From Adiantum capillus-veneris (lineage: Eukaryota; Streptophyta; Polypodiopsida; Polypodiales; Pteridaceae): a DNA stretch of 64,000 bases. A model generated the notes under the pieces. It saw nothing but the letters and a program-made list of their open reading frames with translations. It was not told where the DNA came from and searched no databases. The stretch is from positions 3,477,001 through 3,541,000 of the forward strand of contig CM043963.1 in assembly GCA_014529385.2 (NCBI GenBank), read 5' to 3'. This document shows, piece after piece, positions 41,401 through 49,832 of the stretch. A program made the translations under genes and the position numbers. Within the stretch, counting starts at the first letter, position 1; the number at the start of each line of letters is the position of its first letter.

Positions 41401-42759
41401 CACAAATTTGACTACAAGTCCAAGTCTAGCAAGTGCGGATACAGACAAGAGATTCTTCTTGATCCCAGGTACATAAAGTGCATCAACAAGTGTGAAGGAA
41501 CTGCCATTAGCAGCAGTGAGCACAATCTTTCCAACTCCCTGAACTGGATAAGAGGCGTTGTTGGCACAAGTGACTGAATTCCCATGAGGGACAGACTCGA
41601 GAGAGGTAAACAATTCACGATGTGAGGTAATGTGCTTTGTAGCACCACTGTCGAAATACCACACATGTGAATCTGCAGCAACTGACAAGCATGCATCATG
41701 GACAGCAGGATTGTAAGTGCACTCTGCGCTAAAAGCACATTCTGCATCAACATCAGCATCACAATCTCCTTTCACAGAAGACTCAACAATGGCTGCATTT
41801 GTAGTGGAACTAGCATTTGCAATGGAATCACCCTCTTTCTTCTTAGCCTCTTTGGCCTTCAACTTAGGACACGACTTGATCAAGTGATCATTGGCTTTAC
41901 AATAATGGCAACGCATCTTCTTTTTGCCCTTATCACCAGAATTGCCAGACGAAGTGCTGCCAGTAGAAGCATTAGGAACAGAAATTTTGCCACTCGCAGC
42001 AGAACCATAAGAAGTGGCTGCATTACTGTTACCACCCTTTCTTTGAGAAGCAATAAAAGCCTGTTCAACTGCACGCTGCCTAGTCCTGTTTTTTCTAGAA
42101 AGTGACTCTTGCAACAGCAATGTGCATAATGCATCAAACTTGATAACTTCAGGATTTCCTTGGGTCATCAGTCTCCAAGTACTAGCAAAAGTCTGGTAGG
42201 AATCTGGTAAGGCATCAAGAACAGTCTGCACAAGGGAACTGCCCGAAATGACTTCACCTGCAGAAATGAGTTGCGCATTGATATCCTTGACACTAGCAAG
42301 GAAAGTGTCCATATCATCTTCCTCATGCATAATCTTCGACTCTAGCTCTTTACGCAGCAAAGCAATTTTATCCTCATTGCGGCTTGCATAAAGACCTGCT
42401 AGAATATCCCAAGCCTGTTTTGCAGATTTTGCTGAACGGATGTGAGGAATAATGGTGCGCTTCACAGACAACGCAATCAATGCATGAGCCTGCGCATCCT
42501 TAACATCCCAACGAGCTTGTTCTGCCGTAGGCAAAACAACTCTAACAGCTGCAATCCTTGCAGCTAGACCTGCAACATCCTCAACATCGCCTACATCTTC
42601 AGAACCAGGACGTACATCAATGCCCTGCACAATGTTCCAGACACCTTTTGACAGAAGAACATGTTGCATCATATAAGCCCACATAGGGTAGTTGTCCCCA
42701 TCCAACCTGTCCTCAGCAGCAAACATCTTGAACACATCTGTGTTGTTGTTGTCAGCCAT
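38473..42759 (-). CDS. copia-3 Gag-Pol polyprotein, intact, 1428 aa
   Basis: Same length, start (ATG at 42759 in ACCATGG context) and domain order as copia-1, with only scattered amino-acid differences. The zinc knuckle CHYCKANDHLIKSC, the protease DSGAT, integrase H-H-C-C and D-D-E residues, the RT YVDD and the RNase H acidic residues are all present. Differences include CAECAFS for WAFS-type positions before the protease and RRRMADLG for RRLMADLG in RNase H; none hits a known catalytic residue. The copy is probably competent at protein level, though its PPT is altered. Confidence 0.95.
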   Translation of the reverse strand: MADNNNTDVFKMFAAEDRLDGDNYPMWAYMMQHVLLSKGVWNIVQGIDVRPGSEDVGDVEDVAGLAARIAAVRVVLPTAEQARWDVKDAQAHALIALSVKRTIIPHIRSAKSAKQAWDILAGLYASRNEDKIALLRKELESKIMHEEDDMDTFLASVKDINAQLISAGEVISGSSLVQTVLDALPDSYQTFASTWRLMTQGNPEVIKFDALCTLLLQESLSRKNRTRQRAVEQAFIASQRKGGNSNAATSYGSAASGKISVPNASTGSTSSGNSGDKGKKKMRCHYCKANDHLIKSCPKLKAKEAKKKEGDSIANASSTTNAAIVESSVKGDCDADVDAECAFSAECTYNPAVHDACLSVAADSHVWYFDSGATKHITSHRELFTSLESVPHGNSVTCANNASYPVQGVGKIVLTAANGSSFTLVDALYVPGIKKNLLSVSALARLGLVVKFVDDRCTVHDLSFGDEIVASGLLCRGLYKLTLYDKCGQNFANVVAYSRAISDAKLWHARFGHLNFAKLLRLQKSDMVASLPPLEAPVKHVCEGCILGKMQRSKFPKDGSVRAICRLQLVHSDVCGPMQTPSLGNYLYFVTFIDDYSRHAWVFPLKAKSEVFMCFKQFLAMAENVSKCTMGTLRSDRGGEYMSHEFNAFLASRGIKHQCTVPYTPQQNGVAERKNRSLTEMARCMVKSQYLPHSFWLEAIMCATYVLNRCPTKALQSITPYEAWHVRKPSIEHMRVFGCLAYALVPQVQRRKLDDKAVKCIFVGYSAESKGYRLYHPQTKRILVSRDVVFVEDSVQPLLSCTRDSNVSSQDIYDTLLPLFSGGNTNVSSNEANVQPMGVSENVLEQPITDADVHDVLDEERAENEQARGMPKWLVHTLRDSKLDAPLSSGTRSGSRHASYASDCYALAVSSLHDVEEPLSFDEAQNSENWIAAMKSEYDALIENDTWTLCDLPPGKKAIGTKWVYKLKRKPDGEIDRHKARLVAKGYAQQKGIDYEETFAPTCRMTTVRFLCALAAHFGWDVHQSDIVTAFLNGDIFEEVYVTQPRGFVIKGQEDKVCKCKKALYGLKQSPRAWYEKADTHLVKRGFRNSPTESTLYVKREDDVFLIVVLYVDDLLITGPNERHIAEFKADLNATFKMKDLGLLHHYLGIQFKQCDGGIALCQKSYIETLLCKFGLEDCKPIATPMETGLKLSLHDAGDPADVTLYQTAVGCLIYVCNTRPDIQFAVSQVIRFMHSPGSKHWQAVKRIFRYLSGTLHLGLFYPKGGSLPPDLHAFSDSDWAGCFDTRVSTSGFCFMLGSSCISWLSKKQPTVATLSCEAEYRAVFTATVECVWLRRRMADLGVGQDTANTIYTDSQSALAVARNPVFHARTKHIEVHYHYVRERLSAREISLAYVPTQDNLADLFTKALSREKLEAFRKALGLLPFVD

Positions 42760-43107
42760 GGTAAATGCTGCACCTGATGTGAAAACTGCCCGAAAATAGG
42801 AGAAATGGAGCGGGAACAACTTGTGCTATATAGCACAAACCGTAGAAGACTATAAGGCACCTGTTATGCAGAAAACGGTACTGACAGAAAATCTGCACAA
42901 AATGACGAAATAGCCTGTGCAGTACTGCCCGTAGTGGAAACGGAGGCTGAAATGAGCCCAAATCAAAATTCTGAGCAGACCTAGCTCTTCGAGCACTCCC
43001 AAAATATTTGTCGACCTGCGAACGCTCGCCAAAGCTCACTGAAATCGTAGAAAGTGAGCAGACGTGTGCTGCAGCAGCTGGCGACTAAGCCCGGGAGGAC
43101 GTGACCT

Positions 43108-43119
43108 GCTCTGATACCA
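43108..43119 (-). other. copia-3 primer binding site (initiator tRNA-Met)
   Basis: Minus-strand TGGTATCAGAGC adjacent to the 5' LTR at 43122. Confidence 0.93.
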
Positions 43120-43121
43120 AT

Positions 43122-43348
43122 TGTTGGAATTAGGGTTGCAGAGAAACACACACAGCTTGGGGAAGACGAAGGAAGCTCAAGGCACACAATATAGAGTATG
43201 TTACTTAGTGTGCAATGGAAAGATAGATAGCCCTAGAGTGATGGACGTATATACAATGCACGGGGGAAAAAACCTCCTAAAGAGGGAAAAAATGCCCCGG
43301 CGGTCCTAGTGTGTTCACACACATCACTACCACATGTATATGGTAACA
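43122..43348 (-). repeat. copia-3 5' LTR
   Basis: 227 bp; followed on the plus strand by AATAG and the resumed G1 gag. Confidence 0.97.
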
Positions 43349-44572
43349 AATAGACCCTATGCTTCTTGAGAGTGTGCATGTGAATGTTCCATCCACTGAA
43401 CCTCTTGATCCTTTAGGACTATCTCCTTCTGAGGTTTTACTACCCGATGGTAGGAGTCTTGCCGAAGTGCAAGAGATCGAATGCTATATGCAAGCAACAA
43501 GGGAGAGGGAAATTGAGAACCTACGAAGGCTAGAAATAAGTCGAGCCCTGAAAGCAAAGGCTCCTATGACAACAATCATGCCAGCCGAGCAACCGAGTGC
43601 TCCCAAGGTAGCAGTCACGGAGGGGCAAGCGATGGGGAGCAATAATGCTTCCACCTTGAGGGAAACCTCCAGCACGCCAGGCCTAGATGGGATATTCCTA
43701 AACGAAAATTGGGAGTATGACCTACAAGCAGAAGCTTTAACTGATCGGTACATAGGGCACACCTATGATGTGGGTTGGTTAGATGTTCTACAATCCTTAT
43801 CGGGTGCTACTAGCATAGATGAGCAACAACAGAAAGTCTGTGATGTCCTCCATAGGATTGTCGAGTTAGAAAGACAGAACACATGGATCAACATGCCTTC
43901 AACAGGCCTAATGAGATTCTTGGATACGGGAAAGGCCAACCAACCAACCCTATCACAAATGGAGACTCCCTCAATGAGCCCCATTGATCCTCCATATGTT
44001 GTTTCGCCAGGAGCCTCAGTACAATCTGAGCCCACAAGTGGCAGCTTTACCTTCCTAGATCTAGCTCATCTTTCTCTTAATGACACTACGGCTACCATGC
44101 ATATCCCAGTGGTGATCATGAGAAGAAGTACACAATGGAGTTCATTTGTTAATACTGTGCCGATGCCTAGTAGCATAGTGCCCCCAACTATACCTACATG
44201 TATGTATCAATCATGTGCACCTGTCGTACCTCAGCCTCATGTAGCTCCTACACCTCCGATTATTCCAAGAGCTTACAATCCACAATGGAATTATCCAAGC
44301 TCTTATACAAGTGGAGCCATGCCATTTAATAATAACATGCCATATCAGGCACCCCCTATGCCTAGCGCCACGCCTGTAAACTTTGGACCACCGTCTGGTA
44401 CACCACCATACGAAATATGGGACCCAAGAGCCGCGCATATGCCAAGGCCAAGGCCAACTCCCATCTCACATGTGGTTCCAGGAGCACATACACCCATTAT
44501 ACCTGCTCAAATAGGAGATTTGGCAGCATTTGCTCAAACTATCGGTCACTCTATTGCGGAAAACATGCATAG
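43349..44572 (+). pseudogene. G1 gag, unit 1 (between copia-3 and G2)
   Basis: Open in one frame up to the G2 insertion. The product begins DPMLLESVHVNVPS, includes LPDGRSLAEVQEIECYMQAT with a basic, possibly coiled segment (REREIENLRRLEISRALK), then a long Pro-rich stretch (APTPPIIPRAYNP and the following). No known fold is seen before the gag core, which follows at 49833. The equivalent unit 2 region is 52679-53900. Confidence 0.8.
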
Positions 44573-44822
44573 TGTGCGCTCCTTGCCGCACTGTCGAAGC
44601 AAGGGACTTGCCAATACACCGTATGCGAGCCACAAACGGCTCCAAGCACACAACAAGCCTAAACTAGCAAGCTCAAGAAAACAAAGGGTGTGTCACTCAC
44701 CGCTCTACGCTCGCCTTCGTGGTGGATTCCTCGCCGCGATGAAGAAGAAGCTGCAGTCGTGCCGCGCTCAACCGCTTCGCCGCCGTCGTGCCTTCGTAAT
44801 GCTCGATCGCACACACACTCTC

Positions 44823-44855
<33 letters not shown>

Positions 44856-45148
44856 AGGAGGTGAAGAAGAAGAAGATGGAGATGGAGCAAGAGCACTCTT
44901 CAATTGCACAAATGAGAGAATGAGTAAAAATTAGGTTTAGTTGGCTTTTATAGGAGCTCACCCCATTCACACTTGGGCGCCCATGCTTAACCAACTAATC
45001 CCTTGAATGTCCAAGTTAAAGTGCGCCTCTCATCGGCGATCACTCTACCTTTCCCTATTGGTCCGACAAGCCCGGTACCTGACTCTACCAAATACATAAT
45101 ACGCGTCCATCGTAGGTGATGGGTGTCCGTGTGCCGTGAGGGTTAACA
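44573..45148 (-). repeat. G2 3' LTR (576 bp)
   Basis: In sense orientation starts TGTTAACCCTCACGG and ends GGAGCGCACA. The TATA box CTATAAAA is at 44953-44946, and a CT/CA tract lies at 44820-44855. Confidence 0.95.
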
Positions 45149-45160
45149 TGCCCCCCTTCC
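45149..45160 (-). other. G2 polypurine tract
   Basis: Minus-strand GGAAGGGGGGCA, identical to the G1 PPT at 63851-63862. Confidence 0.92.
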
Positions 45161-46761
45161 TGATGTAGATTCCGTCCTCGGAAGCTATTGAGTTGAAGCT
45201 GGTTCGTCGAGGTGGAAGAGCATTTGAGATGAATGTCCTTAGCCTTCTTCAGTCACTGCAAAATCAAACAACATTGGCACAATAATTGCATTCTCTTAAA
45301 AAGCATATGCAGTTTTAGGTAGACACATTGATTGGTAAAATAATTTCAAACAATTTGTTAGCAATGAACATTAAATTGCAATGTAATCAAATGCATAAAC
45401 AGATGTAAAGGCAAAAAATTAAACAAGTCTGGGGTCGCTAATTTGACGGTCGAAAAGCACTAGAGATCGAATATTAATACCATGGGTAAGCTTCTTAAAT
45501 TTCTGTGGTCAATTAAGTTGTTTAATCGCGAGAGCCAAGTATTCATGTTCGAGGGCTGACTAGAGGCTATACCTAGAAGACTTTGTAGTTAAGCTACCAT
45601 AAAAGGAATTTCTCATGAAATCATCGCCTGACTGATTACTTTTTCTTTGACTCCCCAAAGTCTTTTCACACTGATTCAATTTTGAAGTGGGTGCTTATTT
45701 TGTATGCCTTGGGTTTTTTGCTTTTCAAGGAAAAGCGCCCACACTGGGAACCTCTAGGGCTCTAGTACCATAGGCGATACATGTGAGTGAAGTACCAAAT
45801 CAAGCCGAGATTTCTCTTCCAGCTTAAAATTTTACATTGTGGCACTTTGATTTTTTGCTTGTTCATTTTCAACATTTAAATTTTGTAACTTTGGGGGGTC
45901 ATATAACACTGATACACTCCCCAGGCTCATCACATTAGTAAACTCCCTTTATAATACTTAAGCTAAAGGTCGATAGGGTTAAGCCCACTAGAAAGCCCTA
46001 GTACATTTCATACAATGCTGCCTAAATCGGATTAAGAACCTAAGTAACCATTGTTTATTAGGAAGGCATTCCCCATGGTATTAAGAGAAGATTTCTAATA
46101 CCTAGCTTGGTCAAACTAGCTTAGTCGGACTGCTTGATTTTTAAACCTAGACAAGTGACTATGACAAAACATTACATTGAATTAAATGTTTGGTATTAAG
46201 CCAATGCGCTGAATATTATGCTACCAATCACAATCAAAGCAGACAATCATAGATGCAAAAAGATAAGGGCAATGCTAATGGACAAGAAACACCTGTTTGT
46301 GTTGATGGTCGCGCTTGATTTGAAGGTTCCATGAAGGTCCAAATCCTATCAATAGCAACACGCTCCTGTACACACTATGAAACACAAACAATACCTCTAG
46401 GAGGCACATTAGTGGGAAAAGAGAACTTCGCTAATCTCTCAACTCTAAAACAGAAACACTCCTATCGTACTAATCTTACCTACCCTCCATCACTCAAGTG
46501 ATGAGGATCGAAGGTGTTTCATGGCATAGGTTTCTGTTTCACTGTACCAGATGTGACATGTGTAGGTCTGAGTCAATGTTTTGACTTTTAATGTGCATAC
46601 TCGTTTGCTAATTGCTCTTGCTCTTTTTTTTTTTTTTTGTGAGTATAAAGCTTTATATGTACATTCCCTAAGATCGGAGATTGAGAGGTCAGGGAAAAAG
46701 GTTGACAGGGAAACAAATGAATGATGACTGTCAGCAAACACTCCCCCCTTCCTTGGGTAGA
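45161..46761 (-). other. G2 3' non-coding region
   Basis: Aligns by eye with G1 62530-63850 (for example CCTAGGTT and the sequence around TACCATGGGGAATGCC). It lacks the G1 accessory ORF of 62065-62487; the interval at 46490-46620 has different sequence. A T run is at 46626-46639. Confidence 0.7.
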
Positions 46762-48111
46762 TCATACTGTTTGAAATGAGCTTGTCACCCTTTGAAACCA
46801 ATTGTTCCAGTTGGTAATAGGTGAGGATTTTTGCCAGTAGTTTTCTATTACCCTAGGTGCCTCGTCAAGCTGCAAGGGTGGTAAGGTACTCTCCCAGGAT
46901 CGAACTTGAAGTGGTTCATTAGGTGATTCTTGAACACTGGGAGGTGTGGATTCTTTTGTAGCTTCATTGAGGTCCATTACTATAGATGGAGGCTGTGTAG
47001 AAGCTTTTACCTCTATGGATGTATTACATGAGGAGTTAGAATCTTCATGGGACTCCCCCCTTCCTGAGCTAGGTGGAACAAATCGTTCTTTCTTTGGTAC
47101 CCAAACTAGCTCTGGAGCGAGTGTGTAGCATTCTGTGATTTTTTCCTTTCCACGATCATTGATTCGTTTTGGAGCTACGGGATTGGGCTCACTTGGGTCA
47201 GGTGATAGGTAAGAGCACAATCTACATTTTGGCACCCAGATTTGATCATTTCCTTGATAGTAGCCTTGGGCTTCCAATAGTCGTTTAGGAATCCAACGCA
47301 ACGTTTCTTTACATTTCTTGGAGTGAGTGGTACGGTTCTTACTAGGTTTCCGTTTTTTTGCATCAACCATGCTCACTACAGAGGTTTTAGGGACCCACTT
47401 GTATGTTTTCTCTGTTATATTAGGATGGTTCTTGTGTGTCTCAAGCTTTCTTTCAACTACATCAGTTGAAGCTCTAGAGAGTTGGGCTATGGGGACGTAT
47501 GGTTCAACCTCCTGGACATGCAATGTCTTGGGTTTTATTTCCTTGGGCAATATCTGAGGGACTATGGCTTGAGTGGTAGGGCTAAGAGTTGGTTTTTGCG
47601 TTGTAACACCCCCAGTCCCCCAATCAATAGTGCATTTGGTGGCTATCATCCACGTGCAGCCTAGGTTTATATTACCCTCCATAGTTCCAGTAGGCATGAC
47701 CAAAAAGTCTTGAGCTACCACCCCATTGTCATAACTGACAGAAGTGTGCCAGATTCCAAAAACCGTAGTTTTTTTCTTGTTGACATCCTTGACTTGGATA
47801 ATACTCTCAGATAGAGGTGGCTTCCCTAACTGACACCACACCCCATAGGATAGCAGATTGTATTTAGCACCCGTGTCCAATAAGGCGTTATATAGCACTT
47901 TTCCATAGGCACTATTTAACTCAATGGGGTATCGTAGAGGTGTGTCAGAGTCCAACCCATCCTCTTCGTGTGCTTCATTTGCATCAGGTTCCGAGCGAGT
48001 AGCTCTACCTAATGTTTCCATGAAACGGCTAAACATACTAGTATTAGGCTGTGGAGCTTCGGGAGGTGCATGGCCTTCTCTCTCAGTGTTTTGGGTAGGG
48101 TATGCTTCCAT
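46762..48111 (-). CDS. G2 retropepsin-like protein, 449 aa from first ATG
   Basis: The frame is open from a GTG at 48264; upstream a TGA replaces a G1 CGA codon, so I start at the first ATG, 48111. It opens with a Ser/Glu-rich stretch shared with G1 gag N-terminus (to about residue 65). A retropepsin fold follows: LRYPIEL...YNALLDTGAKYNLLS with the catalytic Asp at 79, a flap-like region, and INLGCTWMIATKCTIDW as the C-terminal psi-loop. Then a long tail with repeated WVPK-type motifs (YKWVPK, LRWIPKRLLEAQGYY, QIWVPK, LVWVPK) ends FQRVTSSFQTV. A retropepsin should act as a homodimer. The matching G1 segment differs mostly at synonymous sites, indicating selection. Function beyond protease-like is unknown. 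Confidence 0.8.
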   Translation of the reverse strand: MEAYPTQNTEREGHAPPEAPQPNTSMFSRFMETLGRATRSEPDANEAHEEDGLDSDTPLRYPIELNSAYGKVLYNALLDTGAKYNLLSYGVWCQLGKPPLSESIIQVKDVNKKKTTVFGIWHTSVSYDNGVVAQDFLVMPTGTMEGNINLGCTWMIATKCTIDWGTGGVTTQKPTLSPTTQAIVPQILPKEIKPKTLHVQEVEPYVPIAQLSRASTDVVERKLETHKNHPNITEKTYKWVPKTSVVSMVDAKKRKPSKNRTTHSKKCKETLRWIPKRLLEAQGYYQGNDQIWVPKCRLCSYLSPDPSEPNPVAPKRINDRGKEKITECYTLAPELVWVPKKERFVPPSSGRGESHEDSNSSCNTSIEVKASTQPPSIVMDLNEATKESTPPSVQESPNEPLQVRSWESTLPPLQLDEAPRVIENYWQKSSPITNWNNWFQRVTSSFQTV

Positions 48112-48264
48112 GATTTCTGAGTCGGAGGAGGAATCACTAGCGGCTATTTTAGGGTCTTGGGTGGTGCTACCTTGTGTCCCCGCTGAGGGTCTAGAGCTTA
48201 TCGTGGATGGGTAATGGGTGTCCGTATGAACAGAGGCACCCTCAATATGCTCGTGTTCTAACAC

Positions 48265-49235
48265 TCACCCAGAGCGTAAGTGCATGTGCTTTTGATACCC
48301 TAAGGTGTCAAAAAGCTGCTGTAGGAGGCCTTGTGACTAGTTTTTAGCGTGTTTTTTGTTTGTTTTTTTGCTAGATTTTTTAGAGCGTGTCGTGGAATGG
48401 GCCGTGTGATAGCTCGAAACGAGCGTATCGGTCAGAGGGTCGTGCCGTGCTTTACAGCCCTCCGTTTGGTCACTCTATGCCCTCGGAATCCCTAAAACTG
48501 TCAATTTCCAGTAGGGAACTAGGCCCAAACTAGAAAGTCTAAGGGTGCAAGTGGGAAGAGAAAGGAGGAGAGTGGAGGACTTGTCCCACATGCTCTCATT
48601 CTCTCTTGAGGGAGTAGGGTATATATATAAGAGTGAGTCTAGTATATATCATAAGATTGAGGACTGAAGCCTGGGCCTGGGCTTGGGCTTGGGCAAATGA
48701 TCCCGATCTATCTTTTATACAAACCAACCCGTCCGTTTTAAGAGTCACGTTTTTTATTTTCGAAAAATATCGCCACTCGCGTTTTTAATTTCCGATTTTT
48801 TTTTCCTTTTTTTTTTCCTCAAATTTTTTTTTCCAATTTTTTTTTTAAAAATTATTTTTTGATGCAGAAAATACAGAAATTAAAAAAACGCAGAAATGCA
48901 GAAATTGCAGGAAATGCAGAAATTGCAGAAAATGCAGCAAAAACGCAGAAATTGCAGAAAAAACGCAGAAATTGCAGAAAATGCAGAAATACGCAGAAAT
49001 TGCAGAAAATTGACAGAAATGCAGAAAATTGCAGAAATTGAAAACGCCGAACTTGAAAATGCAGAAATTGCAGAAATTGAAAAACCACAGACAATAGCAG
49101 AAATTGAAACTTGACAGCAATTGCAGAAAACGCAAAAAACAGAAATCTCCACACACTCCTTCCCTGCCTTTCCTATGATAGAAATTGCACCACAAGGAAG
49201 CGTAAAGTGCTAACCGAGCTTAGTGTATGGCATAT
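48265..49235 (-). other. G2 leader with TTTCTGCA-rich tract
   Basis: Non-coding leader between PBS and ORF. 48270-48700 is conserved with G1 37365-37800. 48859-49140 is a strongly strand-biased array of GCAGAAAT/TGCAGAAA words on the plus strand (TTTCTGCA in sense), about 25-30 imperfect copies. The G1 leader has a milder version. Confidence 0.75.
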
Positions 49236-49252
49236 CCCCGGCAACGGCGCCA
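49236..49252 (-). other. G2 primer binding site (tRNA-Asp)
   Basis: Minus-strand TGGCGCCGTTGCCGGGG, complementary to the 3' end of plant tRNA-Asp without mismatch. Confidence 0.92.
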
Positions 49253-49256
49253 AAAA

Positions 49257-49506
49257 TGTGCGCTCCTTGCCGCACTATCGAAGCAAGGGACTTGCCAATA
49301 CACCGTATGCGAGCCACAAACGGCTCCAAGCACACAACAAGCCTAAACTAGCAAGCTCAAGAAAACAAAGGGTGTGTCACTCACCGCTCTACGCTCGCCT
49401 TCGTGGTGGATTCCTCGCCGCGATGAAGAAGAAGCTGCAGTTGTGCCGCGCTCAACCGCTTCGCCGCCGTCGTGCCTTCGTAATGCTCGATCGCACACAC
49501 ACTCTC

Positions 49507-49537
<31 letters not shown>

Positions 49538-49832
49538 GGAGGAGGTGAAGAAGAAGAAGATGGAGATGGAGCAAGAGCACTCTTCAATTGCACAAATGAG
49601 AGAATGAGTAAAAATTAGGTTTAGTTGGCTTTTATAGGAGCTCACCCCATTCACACTTGGGCGCCCATGCTTAACCAACTAATCCCTTGAATGTCCAAGT
49701 TAAAGTGCGCCTCTCATCGGCGATCACTCTACCTTTCCCTATTGGTCCGACAAGCCCGGTACCTGACTCTACCAAATACATAATACGCGTCCATCGTAGG
49801 TGATGGGTGTCCGTGTGCCGTGAGGGTTAACA
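49257..49832 (-). repeat. G2 5' LTR (576 bp)
   Basis: About 4 substitutions from 44573-45148 (in the ACTRTCG, CAGYYG and CA-tract positions). The TATA box is at 49637-49630. Followed by CATAG and the resumed G1 gag. Confidence 0.95.

Larger units (their letters stand above)
38171..43348 (-). mobile_element. copia-3: complete young copia element inside G1 gag
   Basis: 5178 bp, exactly the length of copia-1, minus strand. LTRs 38171-38397 and 43122-43348 differ at 2 of 227 positions. The target duplication is AATAG (38166-38170 and 43349-43353). Removing it restores G1 gag, and the uninterrupted equivalent is present at 52670-52690 in unit 2, which confirms the boundaries. Confidence 0.97.
44573..49832 (-). 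mobile_element. G2: non-autonomous gypsy element encoding only a retropepsin-like protein
   Basis: 5260 bp on the minus strand with 576-bp LTRs (44573-45148 and 49257-49832) differing at about 4 positions, and the target duplication CATAG (44568-44572 and 49833-49837). It has a perfect tRNA-Asp PBS and the same PPT as G1 (GGAAGGGGGGCA). LTR, leader and 3' region are related to G1 but clearly diverged. Gag core, zinc knuckles, usual protease, RT, RNase H and integrase are all absent. The only sizeable frame joins the gag N-terminus to the post-integrase retropepsin region. It must rely on enzymes from a G1-like element. Confidence 0.93.

Noticed and set aside
48852-49154. Overlapping frames with Phe/Cys-rich or Asn/Lys-rich repetitive products
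   Set aside because: They are translations of the TGCAGAAA array and appear on both strands in several frames.
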